The position numbers and the translations under genes were made by a program. From the NCBI GenBank assembly GCA_003577145.1, contig QEUP01000029.1, forward strand, positions 1-41,170: DNA of 41,170 nt. The letters run 5' to 3'. The stretch comes from Acidobacteriota bacterium. GTDB lineage: Bacteria; Actinomycetota; Acidimicrobiia; Acidimicrobiales; Microtrichaceae. The notes under the pieces are model-generated. The model saw only the letters and a program-made list of their open reading frames with translations. It searched no databases and was not told the DNA's origin. Shown piece after piece: positions 39,189 to 41,170 of this stretch; within the stretch, counting starts at the first letter, position 1, and every line of letters begins with the position of its first letter.

Positions 39189-40523
39189 TCAGATGGACGT
39201 GGTCTCGGGATCCGCCTCGCGTCGGGCCCCGCCCTCGGAACCAGCGGCGGGCTCGCCGGGCCCGGCGACGATCTCGGTCGCGATGACCACCACCGCCAAC
39301 ACGATTCCGACCGCTATCACCAGCCCGACCGAGATCTTGGGCACGAGGATCAGCACGGCGAAGGCGATAGCCGCGGCGGTTCCCTCGACCGCCCGCTTGT
39401 GCTCGTGGACCCAGGAGGCGAACTTGCCCCTCGGGCCCTTCACCACCTCTCCCCGGGCCCACCCGAAGACGACGGCCGCCTTGTCCCTGACCCAGACCGC
39501 CGAGCGGGCCGGCCCTACGACCCATGCGAAGACGGCCACCGCGATGCCGAGCGCCAACAGCGCCCCGGTCTGCTCGAACAGCCCCCTGAGGACGATGTCC
39601 CAGGCGCTGTCGGCGGCCTCCCGCGCTCCCTCATCGTCTATCCGGTCGAGCAGCGCGCCTCGAAGCAGGCGGAAAGCGAGGGCGGAGAACAGGGCCGCCG
39701 CGGCAAAGACCACGCCGATCACGGCGATGGAATGGCGCCGATCCTTCGACAGCCACAACGCCGCCCCGAGGAACACGATGGTCATGACGGCCAGGAGCCA
39801 GCTGAGGGCGTCCAGGATCGACAACGCGTCCTGGTAGAGGCCGAGCTGGGCGTCCTCGACCAGGACGATCTGGCCGAGATCGGCAGGCGCCTCGACGTTC
39901 TGGAGCAGGTCGATGCCCGCTTTCTCGAGGGCGTCGAGCGCCCGGTTGGCGAGCTCGCTCAGGTCGAGGACGACCTGACCGTCCCTCCCCTGGAGGACCG
40001 TGTCCTCGCTGCCGTTGATCAGGTTCATCAGGGTCTCGTGGGCGACCCGGTTGGCCTTGGCCCAGATCGAAGCGAACTCGTCGCTGCTGATGACTTCGGT
40101 CACCTTGTCCTGGACGAATCCCTGCACCGCGCCCACCAGCGGCCCGGCCAGCACGTCGAGTTCGTCGCCTAGCACATCCTCGGTGAAGCCCTGCACGTCG
40201 GCGGCAACGAAGATCTGGTTCGTGAGCTTCGTCGACACAGCCGTCGCTACAGCTTCGTCGCTGCTCAGCGGGGCAACTGTCTCCACGTAGGTATCCGTGT
40301 CGGTGATCGTGAGCTCGAACCACACCATCAGGTTCGAGGCGATCAGGGCGATCAGGCCCAGCAGGTAGAAGACGACGATGAACGCGCCCCGCAAACGGGA
40401 CCGTCCCGCTGCGGTCTCTCCGGCTGACTCCGCCAGCTCGGCCCGCAGCCGCTCGTTGTCAGCCCGCAGCCGCTCCACCTCGGTACCGAGATCGAGCCCA
40501 GCCGGGTCAACTGCGTCTCCCAC
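39189..40523 (-). CDS. Multi-pass membrane protein with N-terminal coiled coil
   Basis: 444 aa, GTG start. The N-terminus has a short leucine-zipper-like coiled coil (EVERLRADNERLRAELAES, about 16-34), then a membrane helix (about 47-67). A large extracytoplasmic region of about 180 residues follows (TDTDTYVETVAPLSSDEAVATA, predicted helical). Five more helices lie at about 240-258, 268-290, 318-340, 378-395 and 398-418. The tail is acidic/Gly-rich. Related proteins are annotated only as hypothetical integral membrane proteins in Actinobacteria. It is transcribed toward the element at 38953, but 90 bp of unassigned sequence lie between. Confidence 0.82.
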   Translation of the reverse strand: MGDAVDPAGLDLGTEVERLRADNERLRAELAESAGETAAGRSRLRGAFIVVFYLLGLIALIASNLMVWFELTITDTDTYVETVAPLSSDEAVATAVSTKLTNQIFVAADVQGFTEDVLGDELDVLAGPLVGAVQGFVQDKVTEVISSDEFASIWAKANRVAHETLMNLINGSEDTVLQGRDGQVVLDLSELANRALDALEKAGIDLLQNVEAPADLGQIVLVEDAQLGLYQDALSILDALSWLLAVMTIVFLGAALWLSKDRRHSIAVIGVVFAAAALFSALAFRLLRGALLDRIDDEGAREAADSAWDIVLRGLFEQTGALLALGIAVAVFAWVVGPARSAVWVRDKAAVVFGWARGEVVKGPRGKFASWVHEHKRAVEGTAAAIAFAVLILVPKISVGLVIAVGIVLAVVVIATEIVAGPGEPAAGSEGGARREADPETTSI

Positions 40524-40612
40524 GGCTGCGGACTCTACACCGGTGCGGGCATTCCCCGTTTGGCGTCGGCGCAGACCCTAACGTAGGTGGAATCGCTCAC
40601 CGAGGGGGAGAG

Positions 40613-41020
40613 ATGACACAAGAGAGAACCGTTGAGGGTGTGGGCTGGATTCTCTACGCCAGCATCATGTTGGTGATAGTCGGCGCGCTCAACTTCTTCC
40701 AGGGCATGCTGCTCATAGCACAGGACGAGATCTATGTGACCGGCCCCGACGCGTCTGTCGTCGTGATCGGCGACACCACCACTTGGGGATGGATCATCCT
40801 CATCATCGGAGTCCTCGAACTGCTCGCGGGATTCGGCGTGATCTACGGGCAGCAGTGGGCCCGCTGGTTCGGGATCATCATCGCCAGCCTCGCCATCATC
40901 GGGCAGTTCCCGGTGTTCTTCGGGGCGCATCCACTTTGGTCGCTGGTGGTGATCCTGCTTTGCGCGTTCGTCATCTACGGCCTGGCCGCCTACGGGGGAC
41001 GCGACTTCGCGGACAGCTAG
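40613..41020 (+). CDS. DUF7144-like four-helix membrane protein
   Basis: 135 aa, ATG preceded by GAGGGGGAGAG. Four membrane helices: about 11-36, 56-80, 85-105 and 107-128. GWILYASIMLVIVGALNFFQG and the loop with YVTG match the DUF7144 membrane family common in Actinobacteria, whose function is unknown. TAACGT at about 40580 may be the -10. It is divergent from the 444-aa membrane protein, across 89 bp. Confidence 0.82.
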   Translation: MTQERTVEGVGWILYASIMLVIVGALNFFQGMLLIAQDEIYVTGPDASVVVIGDTTTWGWIILIIGVLELLAGFGVIYGQQWARWFGIIIASLAIIGQFPVFFGAHPLWSLVVILLCAFVIYGLAAYGGRDFADS

Positions 41021-41054
41021 CCGCGCGCCTGGCCACGTGCAGGTCGTCGCTGCG

Positions 41055-41170
41055 TCAGGGCGGCGCCCGCATCGGGGTGGGGGTGGGGATGGTCCGCCAG
41101 GCGAACCAGCGGGCGTCGAGGGTCTCGCCTGTGGGTGGTCGCCAGTTGTGTTGGATGGGCGGGGGCTCTG
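41055..41170 (-). CDS. C-terminal fragment of an ORF entering from the right edge
   Basis: One minus frame is open from the right edge to TGA at 41057-41055, giving 37 residues ending PPIQHNWRPPTGETLDARWF then AWRTIPTPTPMRAPP. The sequence is Pro/Trp-rich and looks like a protein tail, but too little is present for a family. Confidence 0.25.
   Translation of the reverse strand, partial: EPPPIQHNWRPPTGETLDARWFAWRTIPTPTPMRAPP

Noticed and set aside
1-41170. CRISPR array, rRNA, tRNA, integrase or insertion sequence
   Set aside because: I saw no regularly spaced repeats, no tRNA-like cloverleaf and no transposase or integrase frame.

Overview
This is a GC-rich actinobacterial chromosome segment. 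Markers are a WhiB regulator, an mtrA-mtrB-lpqB-like operon, a PimB'-type mannosyltransferase, a group III phosphofructokinase carrying pyrophosphate-type residues, and frequent GTG starts. Many starts lie 6-8 nt behind a TAnnnT box, the arrangement of leaderless actinobacterial genes. The gene mix is most like uncultured Acidimicrobiia, but that placement is inference. I see no rRNA, tRNA, CRISPR array or complete transposon.

Layout. 1-3.4 kb: a repeat-bearing protein cut by the left edge, a cupredoxin lipoprotein, a membrane-anchored HTH protein with an 18-bp palindrome in its divergent promoter region, a small membrane protein and a PIG-L/LmbE deacetylase. 3.4-9.5 kb: an IMPase-family phosphatase, then the cell-envelope signalling operon (response regulator, kinase, GerMN lipoprotein) and an Hsp70-like protein fused to a membrane anchor and a septum-formation domain. 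9.5-14.9 kb: PPi-type phosphofructokinase divergent from glycerol kinase, a TetR regulator with its operator, an AlaC-like aminotransferase and a ROK sugar kinase. 15-19.7 kb: a co-directional cluster of a release-factor-like protein with a zinc ribbon, an SMC-like protein with a degenerate Walker A, a 90-aa protein, an ArsA-type ATPase and a START-like protein. 19.8-25.6 kb: queG-pimB-membrane operon with GTGA overlaps, divergent from a PAS/GAF/GGDEF/EAL protein. 25.6-29.8 kb: a small zinc-ribbon protein, an exonuclease-UvrC fusion, a membrane protein, trpD and whiB. 30-32.9 kb: a Fur-like regulator, rubrerythrin, an Fe-S oxidoreductase and a DUF3501 protein, reading as one peroxide/iron stress operon behind an AT-rich operator. 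33-38.4 kb: a glycerol-phosphate cluster (glpD, AGPS-like FAD oxidase, membrane protein, a second FGGY kinase) followed by an alpha/beta-hydrolase remnant. 38.4-41.2 kb: a VOC protein, two membrane proteins and a fragment at the right edge.

Most unusual feature. Two short related elements (3423-3733 and 38953-39095, both minus strand) sit exactly at the start codons of two unrelated genes, the PIG-L deacetylase and the VOC protein. They share a GTGCG-like 5' end, a domain-V/VI-like 3' end and an identical 20-nt stretch running into the start codon. Each is preceded by another ATG placed 6-7 nt after a TAnnnT box. They look like miniature, ORF-less group II intron derivatives inserted at start codons of leaderless genes. 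In the second copy the element is also an open reading frame that ends in ATGA coupling with the gene.
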